DNA of 8,605 bases, taken from the NCBI GenBank assembly GCA_029864385.1, contig JAOTTL010000155.1, positions 1 through 8,605 of the forward strand. The letters run 5' to 3'. This DNA comes from SG8-41 sp029864385 (lineage in GTDB: Bacteria > Pseudomonadota > Gammaproteobacteria > Burkholderiales > SG8-41). Shown here piece after piece: positions 1 through 6,193 of this stretch; within the stretch, counting starts at the first letter, position 1, and each line of letters opens with the position of its first letter. Made by a program: the position numbers and the translations under genes. Below the pieces are notes generated by a model. That model was not told the DNA's origin. It made no database searches and saw only the letters and a program-made list of their open reading frames with translations.

Positions 1-254
1 GTGTTTTCGTCCTTGGCGCCCTCCGCGCCCTTGGCGGTGAGGCTGTCATTTTCCTTGGCGTCCTTCGCGACCTCGGCGGTGAGGCTGTTATTTTCCTTGG
101 CGTCCTCCGCGCCCTTGGCGGTGAGGCTTATTTTCCTTGGCATCCTTCGCGACCTCGGCGGTGAGGCTGTTATTTTCCTTGGCGTCCTCCGCGTCCTTGG
201 CGGTGAGGCTTTTTTCTTCCTCTGCGTCCTCCGCGCCATTGGCGGTTCAGCTTT
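1..254 (+). repeat. Right arm of 42-bp-period repeat element (copy C)
   Basis: Six tandem units are marked by GTGAGGCT-like blocks at 37, 79, 121, 161, 203 and 245. The spacing is 42 bp, with one unit of 40 bp (121 to 161). The array ends at 242-254 with GCGGTTCAGCTTT, which on the other strand reads AAAGCTGAACCGC and matches the terminal repeat of copies A and B at 11 of 13 positions. Because 42 is a multiple of three, long open frames run through the array, but they encode only a 14-residue periodic peptide and are not called as genes. By analogy with copies A and B, the core of this copy should lie immediately to the left of position 1, so only its right arm is visible here. Confidence 0.85.
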
Positions 255-263
255 GCGGTGCGC

Positions 264-272
264 TGGTATGAT
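264..272 (+). promoter_or_regulatory. Candidate extended -10 of the oxoprolinase gene
   Basis: TGG followed by TATGAT (267-272) forms an extended -10 box ten bases after the end of repeat copy C. No good -35 hexamer is seen: TTCAGC at 246-251 is poor and lies inside the repeat end. Initiation about seven bases downstream would put the transcript start at or near GTG 279, which suggests a leaderless or nearly leaderless message. This is inference from the sequence only. Confidence 0.35.
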
Positions 273-278
273 GCGGCC

Positions 279-3200
279 GTGCCGGAAATTTCTCCCTTAG
301 AAGGCGCGGAAAAGTCCTCGTCCGGGGCGCGCTGGCAGTTCTGGATCGACCGTGGCGGCACCTTCACGGATATCGTCGCGCGTCGGCCTGACGGCGCGCT
401 ACTCGCTCACAAGCTGCTCTCCGAGAATCCGGGGCAGTATGACGATGCCGCGCTGGCCGGCATTCGCGCGCTGCTCGGCGTCGCCCGCGGTGCACCGATT
501 CCGGCGGAGCGCATCGCCGTCGTCAAGATGGGCACGACCATCGCCACCAATGCGCTGCTCGAGCGCAAGGGCGAGCCGACTGCGCTCTTCATTACGCGCG
601 GATTTCGCGATCAGCTCCGCATCGGCTACCAGAACCGCCCGCGTATCTTTGCCCGCCACATCGTGCTGCCTGAACTGCTCTACCGCGCCGTGTACGAGGT
701 GGACGAGCGCGTTACCGCGCGCGGGGAGAAGATGTGGCCTCTCGACATCGAACGGGCCCGGCGTGATCTCGCCGATGCCTTTGGCCGCGGCTATCGCGCG
801 ATCGCGATCGTGCTCATGCACGGCTATCGCTACGCCGATCACGAACAACGCCTCGCAGCGCTGGCCCACGAGGCGGGCTTCAACCAGGTGTCCGTCTCGC
901 ACGAGACGAGCCCCTTGATGAAGCTCGTCTCGCGCGGGGACACGACCGTGGTGGATGCCTATCTATCGCCGATCCTGCGCCGCTACGTCGAGCGTGTCGC
1001 ACGCGAGCTGCCCAGGGTCAATCTCATGTTCATGCAATCGAACGGCGGGCTCACTGACGCGCACCGCTTCCGCGGCAAGGACAGCGTGCTCTCCGGCCCC
1101 GCAGGCGGGGTCGTGGGCGTCGCGCGCACGACCGCGGCGGGCGGCTTCGACCGCATCATCGGCTTCGACATGGGCGGCACCTCGACCGATGTGTCCCATT
1201 ACGCGGGCGCGTTCGAGCGCACGTTCGATACGCAGGTCGCGGGCGTGCGCCTGCGCGCGCCGATGATGGACATCCACACGGTCGCCGCGGGGGGCGGCTC
1301 GATCCTGCACTTCGACGCCTCGCGCTACCGCGTCGGACCGGACTCCGCCGGCGCGTGCCCCGGGCCCGCCTGCTATCGCAACGGCGGGCCGCTCACAGTG
1401 ACCGACGCTAACGTTATGCTCGGAAAGGTCCAGCCCGAATTTTTCCCGCACGTATTTGGAGCGACCGGTGACGCACCGCTTGACGCCGCCATCGTGCGGG
1501 AAAAATTTATCGAGCTGGCGGCGGAAATTCGTCGCATCACAGGGGATACCCGCTCGCCGCAGGAGGTCGCCGAGGGTTACGTGCGGATCGCCGTTGAAAA
1601 CATGGCCAACGCCATCAAGAAGATCTCGGTCGAGCGCGGGCACGATATCTCCAATTACACTCTCGCCTGTTTTGGCGCCGCCGCCGGGCAGCACGCCTGC
1701 CTGGTGGCCGATGCGCTCGCGATGCCCCGCATCCACATCCACCCCCACGCCGGCGTGCTCTCCGCGTACGGCATGGGACTCGCGGATATCACCGCGATGC
1801 GCGAGCAGGCGATCGAGGCCCGGCTCGACGGAGCGGTCGTGCTCCGCCTTGAGGAGGCGCTCGGCGCTCTTGGCGAGACCGCCCGCACGGAGATTTCGCG
1901 CCAAGGGGTGCCGCCCGAACACATTGCCATCCAGCAGCGCGTTCATCTGCGCTACGAGGGCACTGACACCGCGATCGTCGTGGATTTCGGAGCGCTGGAA
2001 GCGATGCTCGCAGCGTTCGAGTCGGCCTACCGCACCCGCTTCAGTTTTCTCATGTCGGGGCTCGCGCTCGTCGTCGAGGCGGTCTCGGTGGAGGCCACCG
2101 GGCAGAGCGATCCGGCGCAGGAGCGCGCGCGCGAGCACCCATCGCGGTCGGGCACCGCGCGCGCGGAGGCATCCGTCACCCTATTCAGTAGCGGCCAGTT
2201 CCACGATACGCCGGTCTACGGGCGCGATTCGCTGCGTCCAGGCAATCTTATCGCGGGCCCGGCGATCATTGCCGAGGCCAACGCGACCACGGTCGTCGAG
2301 CCGGAATGGCACGCGCAGGTGACCCCGCTCGACCATCTGGTGCTCACGCGGCGGGTCCCGCGGCCAGCGCGCGAGGCTGTGGGCACGCACGTAGACCCGG
2401 TCATGCTCGAGGTCTTCAACAATCTCTTCATGGCGATCGCCGAGCAGATGGGGCTCACCCTCGCCAACACCGCCTACTCGGTGAACATCAAGGAGCGGCT
2501 CGATTTCTCCTGCGCGCTGTTTGATACCGAGGGCGGGCTCATCGCAAACGCGCCACATCTTCCGGTTCACCTTGGTGCCATGGGCGAGAGCGTGCTCGTC
2601 ATCGCGCGCGAGAACGCCGGGCGGATGCGGCCCGGTGACGTCTACATGCTGAACAACCCCTACCACGGCGGCACGCACCTGCCCGACATCACCGTGGTGA
2701 CGCCCGTCTTCGATGACGCTGGAAAGCAAATCCTCTTCTATGTCGCCTGTCGTGGCCATCACGCCGACATTGGCGGCATCTCGCCGGGCTCGATGCCGCC
2801 GGCCAGCCGCCACGTCGATGAAGAAGGCGTCCTCATCGACAACTTCCTCCTGGTCGAACGCGGCCAACTCCGGGAGCGTGAGACGCGGGCGCTGCTTGCG
2901 GCCGCCCGCTACCCCGCACGCAATCCTGACCTCAACCTGGCCGATCTGCGCGCCATGGTCGCCGCCAACCAGAAGGGCGTCGCCGAGCTGCGGCGCATGG
3001 TCGAGCAGTTCGGTCTGGAAACGGTGCAGGCTTACATGCAGCACGTGAAGGACAACGCCGAGGAATCGGTGCGCCGCGTGATCGAATCGCTGCGAGACGG
3101 CGAGTTCAGACACGAGCTGGACAACGGCGCCGTGATCCGCGTGAAGATCTCCATTGACCGCGCAGCGCGCAGCGCGGTGATCGATTTCACCGGTACCTCG

Positions 3201-3926
3201 GCGCAGCTCGCGGACAACTTCAATGCACCCGCCGCCGTGACGATGTCAGCTGTGATTTACGTCTTTCGCTCGCTGGTGGACAGCGATATTCCTCTCAACG
3301 CCGGCTGCTTGAAGCCACTCAAGGTCATCATCCCTGAGGGCTGCATGCTCAGTCCGCACTACCCGGCCGCAGTCGTGGCGGGGAATGTGGAGACTTCGCA
3401 ATGCGTGACCGATGCGTTGTACGGCGCGCTCGGGATCATGGGAGCATCCCAGGGAACGATGAACAACTTCACGTTTGGCAACGAACGCTATCAGTATTAT
3501 GAAACCATCGCGGGCGGATCAGGCGCAGGCGAAGGATTCGACGGCACCGATTGCGTGCAGACCCACATGACCAACTCGCGCCTGACGGATCCCGAGGTGC
3601 TGGAGTGGCGCTATCCCGTACTCATCGACGAGTTCGCCGTGCGGCGCGGCAGCGGCGGCGCCGGCCGCTGGCACGGCGGCGACGGTGCGATCCGGCGCGT
3701 ACGCTTCCTCGAGGCCATGTCCGCGGCGCTCCTCTCCGGGCACCGGCGCATCGCGCCTTACGGCATGGGGGGCGGCGCGCCCGGCACGGTCGGCAGCGCC
3801 CGGGTCGAGCGCGCCAGCGGCGAACGGGTCGGGCTCAAAGCTTGCGACGAGGTGGAGATGCAGGCGGGCGATGTGTTCGTCATCGAGACGCCCGGCGGCG
3901 GCGGATACGGTGCCCCGCCTGTCTAG
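279..3926 (+). CDS. Fused 5-oxoprolinase / hydantoinase A-B (OPLAH-type, ATP-dependent)
   Basis: A single chain of 1215 residues joins the HyuA-type (about 1-690) and HyuB-type (about 705-1210) halves, the layout of eukaryotic and bacterial OPLAH. Known members open 5-oxo-L-proline to L-glutamate with ATP in the cytoplasm. The A half has the nucleotide-site motif DRGGTFTD (24-31), then KLLSENP, MGTTIATNALLERKGE and DMGGTSTDV (from D297). The B half has YHGGTHLPDIT (from Y795), RGHHADIGG (from R825), RRGSGGAGRWHGGDG and the usual Gly-rich tail ending GGGGYG. The KLLSENP and GVLSAYGMGLAD wording resembles 5-oxoprolinases more than two-gene N-methylhydantoinases, but substrate cannot be fixed from sequence. 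GTG 279 is chosen because family proteins begin about ten residues before the DRGGTFTD block. GTG 258 (seven codons longer) overlaps the candidate -10. Neither start has a Shine-Dalgarno sequence. Confidence 0.95.
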   Translation: MPEISPLEGAEKSSSGARWQFWIDRGGTFTDIVARRPDGALLAHKLLSENPGQYDDAALAGIRALLGVARGAPIPAERIAVVKMGTTIATNALLERKGEPTALFITRGFRDQLRIGYQNRPRIFARHIVLPELLYRAVYEVDERVTARGEKMWPLDIERARRDLADAFGRGYRAIAIVLMHGYRYADHEQRLAALAHEAGFNQVSVSHETSPLMKLVSRGDTTVVDAYLSPILRRYVERVARELPRVNLMFMQSNGGLTDAHRFRGKDSVLSGPAGGVVGVARTTAAGGFDRIIGFDMGGTSTDVSHYAGAFERTFDTQVAGVRLRAPMMDIHTVAAGGGSILHFDASRYRVGPDSAGACPGPACYRNGGPLTVTDANVMLGKVQPEFFPHVFGATGDAPLDAAIVREKFIELAAEIRRITGDTRSPQEVAEGYVRIAVENMANAIKKISVERGHDISNYTLACFGAAAGQHACLVADALAMPRIHIHPHAGVLSAYGMGLADITAMREQAIEARLDGAVVLRLEEALGALGETARTEISRQGVPPEHIAIQQRVHLRYEGTDTAIVVDFGALEAMLAAFESAYRTRFSFLMSGLALVVEAVSVEATGQSDPAQERAREHPSRSGTARAEASVTLFSSGQFHDTPVYGRDSLRPGNLIAGPAIIAEANATTVVEPEWHAQVTPLDHLVLTRRVPRPAREAVGTHVDPVMLEVFNNLFMAIAEQMGLTLANTAYSVNIKERLDFSCALFDTEGGLIANAPHLPVHLGAMGESVLVIARENAGRMRPGDVYMLNNPYHGGTHLPDITVVTPVFDDAGKQILFYVACRGHHADIGGISPGSMPPASRHVDEEGVLIDNFLLVERGQLRERETRALLAAARYPARNPDLNLADLRAMVAANQKGVAELRRMVEQFGLETVQAYMQHVKDNAEESVRRVIESLRDGEFRHELDNGAVIRVKISIDRAARSAVIDFTGTSAQLADNFNAPAAVTMSAVIYVFRSLVDSDIPLNAGCLKPLKVIIPEGCMLSPHYPAAVVAGNVETSQCVTDALYGALGIMGASQGTMNNFTFGNERYQYYETIAGGSGAGEGFDGTDCVQTHMTNSRLTDPEVLEWRYPVLIDEFAVRRGSGGAGRWHGGDGAIRRVRFLEAMSAALLSGHRRIAPYGMGGGAPGTVGSARVERASGERVGLKACDEVEMQAGDVFVIETPGGGGYGAPPV

Positions 3927-3946
3927 CTATCTTAAGAACAACCTAG

Positions 3947-4043
3947 CCACGGAAACACACGGAAGCATACGGAAATCGTTGTTCCCCTACTTTGCATTTC
4001 CCGTTTCGGGTTTCCGTCCGTGTAATTCCGTGTGATTCCGTGG
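3947..4043. repeat. Long imperfect inverted repeat (CCACGGAA type)
   Basis: The left arm at 3947-3975 begins CCACGGAAACACACGGAA. The right arm at 4011-4043 ends TTCCGTGTGATTCCGTGG, which is its reverse complement except for one base. Within each arm the CACGGAA-like word recurs about every ten bases. The intervening 35 bp would form a loop. The element fills the gap between the oxoprolinase stop and the stop of the minus-strand small gene, so it sits between two convergent genes. It could fold as a hairpin in either transcript, but no T-run follows the stem, so I do not call it an intrinsic terminator. I recall this kind of repeat from many environmental bacterial genomes. Confidence 0.8.
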
Positions 4044-4060
4044 TTAATGATTTTCGGGTT

Positions 4061-4327
4061 TCACGGCTCTTTTTTCGACAGGTCCCCGGCGTCTCTCGGC
4101 TGGGACTGGATCGGCGGCTCGAGCCCCAGCAGCCGCATGATCCACACCAGCGCGAAGCCCGCCGCCAGCGGCCACCATTGCATTTTCCACAATGCAAGCA
4201 CCGCCGACACGCCATAGACGATCGACATCAGCAAGAGGCCGGCGTGCTGCGTCTTGCGATACCCGAACATGATCGTCACCGCGAGGGCGATGAACAGGCC
4301 GGAGATGATGTAGATGACGATGCTCAC
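4061..4327 (-). CDS. Small three-helix membrane protein, unknown function
   Basis: The predicted 88-residue protein has three hydrophobic stretches at about 3-23, 31-47 and 51-69. A short charged tail rich in Pro, Asp and Lys follows them, with Tyr-Arg-Lys after helix 1 and Trp-Lys-Met-Gln-Trp-Trp between helices 2 and 3. The start is GTG at 4327. A purine-rich GAAGG lies about nine bases upstream on the coding strand, a plausible ribosome site, and this decides the frame. I do not recognise the family. The gene is transcribed against the oxoprolinase gene and divergently from the MFS transporter gene, with 136 bp between the two starts that hold 7-bp arrays. The coherent helix pattern and the ribosome site argue for a real gene; the short length and lack of a known family keep confidence moderate. 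Confidence 0.65.
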   Translation of the reverse strand: MSIVIYIISGLFIALAVTIMFGYRKTQHAGLLLMSIVYGVSAVLALWKMQWWPLAAGFALVWIMRLLGLEPPIQSQPRDAGDLSKKEP

Positions 4328-4338
4328 TGGCGTGAGCC

Positions 4339-4368
4339 TTCAAGGTTCAAAGTTCAAAGTTCAAAGTT
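4339..4368 (+). repeat. 7-bp tandem array (TTCAAAG)
   Basis: Four heptamers run in tandem: a variant TTCAAGG (4339-4345), then three exact TTCAAAG copies (4346-4366), then a partial TT. The array lies in the divergent spacer, upstream of the small membrane gene, and partly covers the area where its promoter would be expected. Confidence 0.9.
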
Positions 4369-4383
4369 GGGTTTCGTCAGTCG

Positions 4384-4408
4384 TCACTAGTCACTAGTCA
4401 CTAGTCAC
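4384..4408 (+). repeat. 7-bp tandem array (TCACTAG)
   Basis: Three exact TCACTAG heptamers are followed by a partial TCAC. The array ends ten bases before the candidate extended -10 of the transporter gene, so the place of the -35 element is occupied by repeat sequence. Copy-number change here could shift promoter spacing, which is inference. Confidence 0.9.
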
Positions 4409-4417
4409 GCAACATCC

Positions 4418-4426
4418 TGCTATGAT
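4418..4426 (+). promoter_or_regulatory. Candidate extended -10 of the MFS gene
   Basis: TGC directly precedes TATGAT (4421-4426), giving an extended -10. The -35 position 17 bp upstream falls in the TCACTAG array and matches consensus poorly. The predicted leader to ATG 4464 is about 30 nt. Confidence 0.4.
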
Positions 4427-4463
4427 TGCCACAGAAACGTCATAAAAACATCAATTCGCCCGA

Positions 4464-5654
4464 ATGCCGCCGGCCAGACCGAGACGCACGCTTACAACCT
4501 GCTGTGCCGTGCACACGCTGCACGACGGCCTGTCGGATGTCACGTACGTGCTGCTGCCGGTGCTGGCGCAGGCGTTCGGACTGTCGCTTGCGCAGGTGGG
4601 ACTGGTTCGCGCCGCGCAGCGTACCGCGATGGCCGCGTTCCAAATTCCCGCCGGACTCATTGCCGAGCGCTTCGGCGAGCGCAACCTTCTGGCGTTCGGG
4701 ACGTTGTGCGCCGGACTCGCCTTCATCGGGCTCGGCTTCGCTCCGGGATTTTACGCGATCCTTTTCGCGCTGTTCTGGGCGGGGTTCGGCTCCGCGGTCC
4801 AGCATCCGCTCGCCTCCTCGATCATATCGCACGCCTATCCCGGCGAGGGCCGACGCGCGGCGCTCGGCACCTACAACTTCTTCGGCGACGTCGGGAAATT
4901 CGCCTTCGGCGGGGCCGCGAGCCTCCTGTTCGTGGCCGGCGTCGGCTGGCAGGCGCCCGTCCTCGTATTTGGCTTGTTGGGTATCGCGGCTGCGATCGCT
5001 ATCTCCTTGCTCGTCCCCAATTCGCGTGATTCCACAATAACAACAGGGCAAATTAAACCAGCGGCGAAGGCCGCCGGTTGGGGCATCCGCGACAAACAAG
5101 GGTTCACCGCATTGTGCTTGATCGACGTGCTCGATTCCAGCACTCGCTCCGGCTTCCTGACGCTGGTCGCTTTTCTGATGATCGCGAGCGGGTTGCCCGA
5201 CGGCTGGGCCGCGATGTCGGTTCCGCTCATCCTGATCGGCGGCATGGCAGGCAAGCTTGCCTGCGGCCTGCTTGCCGAACGCTTCGGCATCGTGCGCATG
5301 GTGGTCATCACCGAGATCGCCACCGGCTGCGGCATCCTCGCGACGCTGGTGCTGCCGACGCTTGGAGCATTCCTTCTGCTGCCGCTGGTCGGCGTGGTCT
5401 TGAACGGCACCTCGTCGGTACTTTACGGCACCATCGGCGACTTTGTGGACAAAGACCGCCTGCCGCGCGCCTTTGGCGCGATCTACACCGTCGGCTCGGT
5501 CTGCGGGATCGCCTCGCCTCTGGGCTATGGCTTTCTCGGCGACCTCTACGGCGTCGAGACCGCCATTGCCCTGATGGGCGTCCTGATCTTCCTTACCGTC
5601 CCAATGGCCTTCATGCTCCGGCCGGGGCGGGCGGCGAGGCTCGAAAGCGTTTAA
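4464..5654 (+). CDS. MFS transporter, fosmidomycin-resistance (Fsr)-like branch
   Basis: The 396-residue protein has about twelve hydrophobic segments, the normal size and layout of a major facilitator. Each half carries a version of the loop 2-3 signature: GLIAERFGER at 64-73 and GLLAERFG at 268-275. The segment HTLHDGLSDV (17-26) in the first helix and GSAVQHPLASS (109-119) in the fourth resemble Fsr-type exporters, where similar His/Asp and HP motifs occur. A hydrophilic loop around 186-212 separates the halves. It acts in the inner membrane, probably as a proton-coupled exporter; the substrate is unknown. ATG 4464 is the only ATG before helix 1, because an in-frame stop lies 18 bases upstream. 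No clear Shine-Dalgarno precedes it. The gene stands alone: the minus-strand small gene is upstream, and repeat copy A begins 38 bp after its stop. Confidence 0.93.
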   Translation: MPPARPRRTLTTCCAVHTLHDGLSDVTYVLLPVLAQAFGLSLAQVGLVRAAQRTAMAAFQIPAGLIAERFGERNLLAFGTLCAGLAFIGLGFAPGFYAILFALFWAGFGSAVQHPLASSIISHAYPGEGRRAALGTYNFFGDVGKFAFGGAASLLFVAGVGWQAPVLVFGLLGIAAAIAISLLVPNSRDSTITTGQIKPAAKAAGWGIRDKQGFTALCLIDVLDSSTRSGFLTLVAFLMIASGLPDGWAAMSVPLILIGGMAGKLACGLLAERFGIVRMVVITEIATGCGILATLVLPTLGAFLLLPLVGVVLNGTSSVLYGTIGDFVDKDRLPRAFGAIYTVGSVCGIASPLGYGFLGDLYGVETAIALMGVLIFLTVPMAFMLRPGRAARLESV

Positions 5655-5665
5655 CCCGACGGTCC

Positions 5666-5679
5666 GTGACCAGTGACAC
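5666..5679 (+). repeat. Short heptamer pair (GTGACCA / GTGACAC)
   Basis: Two near-identical 7-bp words lie in tandem just after the transporter stop. The core GTGACCAGTG recurs at 8190-8199 upstream of the prpF-like gene, so both spacers carry the same word at a gene border. Confidence 0.55.
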
Positions 5680-5703
5680 CGGTAAAGCGCTAAAGCTTTA
5701 CCG
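5680..5703 (+). other. Perfect 9-bp hairpin at the edge of repeat copy A
   Basis: CGGTAAAGC (5680-5688) and GCTTTACCG (5695-5703) are exact reverse complements around a six-base loop. The right half overlaps the left terminal repeat of copy A. The left half therefore looks like another inverted element end abutting it. It lies about 25 bp after the transporter stop, but no T-run follows, so a terminator role is unproven. Confidence 0.6.
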
Positions 5704-6051
5704 CGGAGGCCGCCAAGGCCGCGAAGGATTAACAATAATAATTCAAAAAAAGCGTTAAATCTGTTTGGAGTATCCGGACCACTGGCTTCCTTGTATGCCA
5801 CCCTTGGCGCTACCTTCGCGACCTTGGGGTTTGTACCGATTGTTTTTCCTTGGCGCCCTCCGCGGCCTTGGCGGTGAGGCTTTTTTCTTCCTTGGCGTCC
5901 TCCGCGCCCTTCGCGTTAGAGCTTTTATTTTCCTTGGCGTCCCCTGCGCCCTTGGCGGTGAGGCTGTTATTTTCCTTGGTGTCCTCTGCGGCCTTGGCGG
6001 TGAGGCTTTGTTCTTCCTTAGCGCCCTCCGCGTCCTTAGCGGTAAGGCTTT
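5692..6051 (+). repeat. MITE-like 42-bp-unit repeat element, copy A
   Basis: The element is 360 bp long. Its ends are AAAGCTTTACCGC (5692-5704) and GCGGTAAGGCTTT (6039-6051), inverted copies of each other at 12 of 13 positions. Inside, in order, are one GCCAAGG-type unit (to about 5725), an AT-rich and then unique core (5726-5836), and five oppositely oriented TTCCTTGGCG units with marks at 5874, 5915, 5958, 6000 and 6042. The core aligns without gaps to copy B (8458-8568, reverse strand): by hand count 86 of 111 positions match, and 51 of 60 match in 5777-5836. No transposase or protein gene is seen in it. It accounts for most of the 540-bp spacer between the transporter and the AhpD-like gene. 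Confidence 0.85.
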
Positions 6052-6095
6052 TTTTGCTATCTGCGTCTAAGACACGTTTCATGGAGGTTTGAGTC

Positions 6096-6130
6096 TATTC
6101 ACTATTCACCATTCACTATTCACTATTCAC
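6096..6130 (+). repeat. 7-bp tandem array (TATTCAC)
   Basis: Five heptamers run in tandem from 6096: four TATTCAC and one CATTCAC in the middle (6110-6116). The array ends five bases before the -35 of the next gene. Confidence 0.92.
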
Positions 6131-6135
6131 GCTCT

Positions 6136-6164
6136 TTGTCGGGAACGGGCCAGCGTCCTATAAT
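6136..6164 (+). promoter_or_regulatory. Sigma70-type promoter of the AhpD-like gene
   Basis: TTGTCG (6136-6141, four of six consensus bases) and a perfect TATAAT (6159-6164) are separated by 17 bp. The predicted start is near 6171, which gives a leader of about 23 nt containing the ribosome site. This is the best promoter in the window. Confidence 0.68.
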
Positions 6165-6180
6165 GCCGCGTTGCGCTCGT

Positions 6181-6187
6181 AAAGGAG
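6181..6187 (+). promoter_or_regulatory. Ribosome binding site AAAGGAG
   Basis: AAAGGAG lies six bases before ATG 6194 and fixes that start. It is the strongest Shine-Dalgarno sequence in the window. Confidence 0.8.
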
Positions 6188-6193
6188 TGAAGA

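Noticed and set aside
1..254. CRISPR array
   Set aside because: The periodic units are adjacent tandem repeats without unique spacers of uniform length, and no cas gene is present.
1..300. Open frames across the repeat arrays (also 5810-6082 and 8197-8454) as proteins
   Set aside because: They encode only a 14-residue periodic peptide set by the 42-bp unit, are open on both strands and have no convincing start signals.
963..2138. Long minus-strand frame opposite the oxoprolinase
   Set aside because: It is an antisense shadow in GC-rich DNA. The plus-strand frame carries clear family motifs throughout.
279..3926. Acetone or acetophenone carboxylase subunit
   Set aside because: Those are separate-subunit enzymes. 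Here both halves are fused and the wording of the motifs (KLLSENP, GVLSAYGMGLAD) fits the 5-oxoprolinase group better.
3947..4074. Intrinsic terminator of the oxoprolinase gene
   Set aside because: The T-run at 4069-4074 is 26 bases from the stem and lies inside the coding part of the minus-strand gene, so it is not a canonical terminator.
4440..5801. 453-codon minus-strand frame opposite the transporter
   Set aside because: It is an antisense shadow: low-complexity charged translation, and it runs into repeat copy A. The MFS frame on the plus strand is unambiguous.
5692..6051. Insertion sequence with its own transposase
   Set aside because: At 360 bp, with only repeat-derived frames, no transposase can be encoded. 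It is at most a non-autonomous element.
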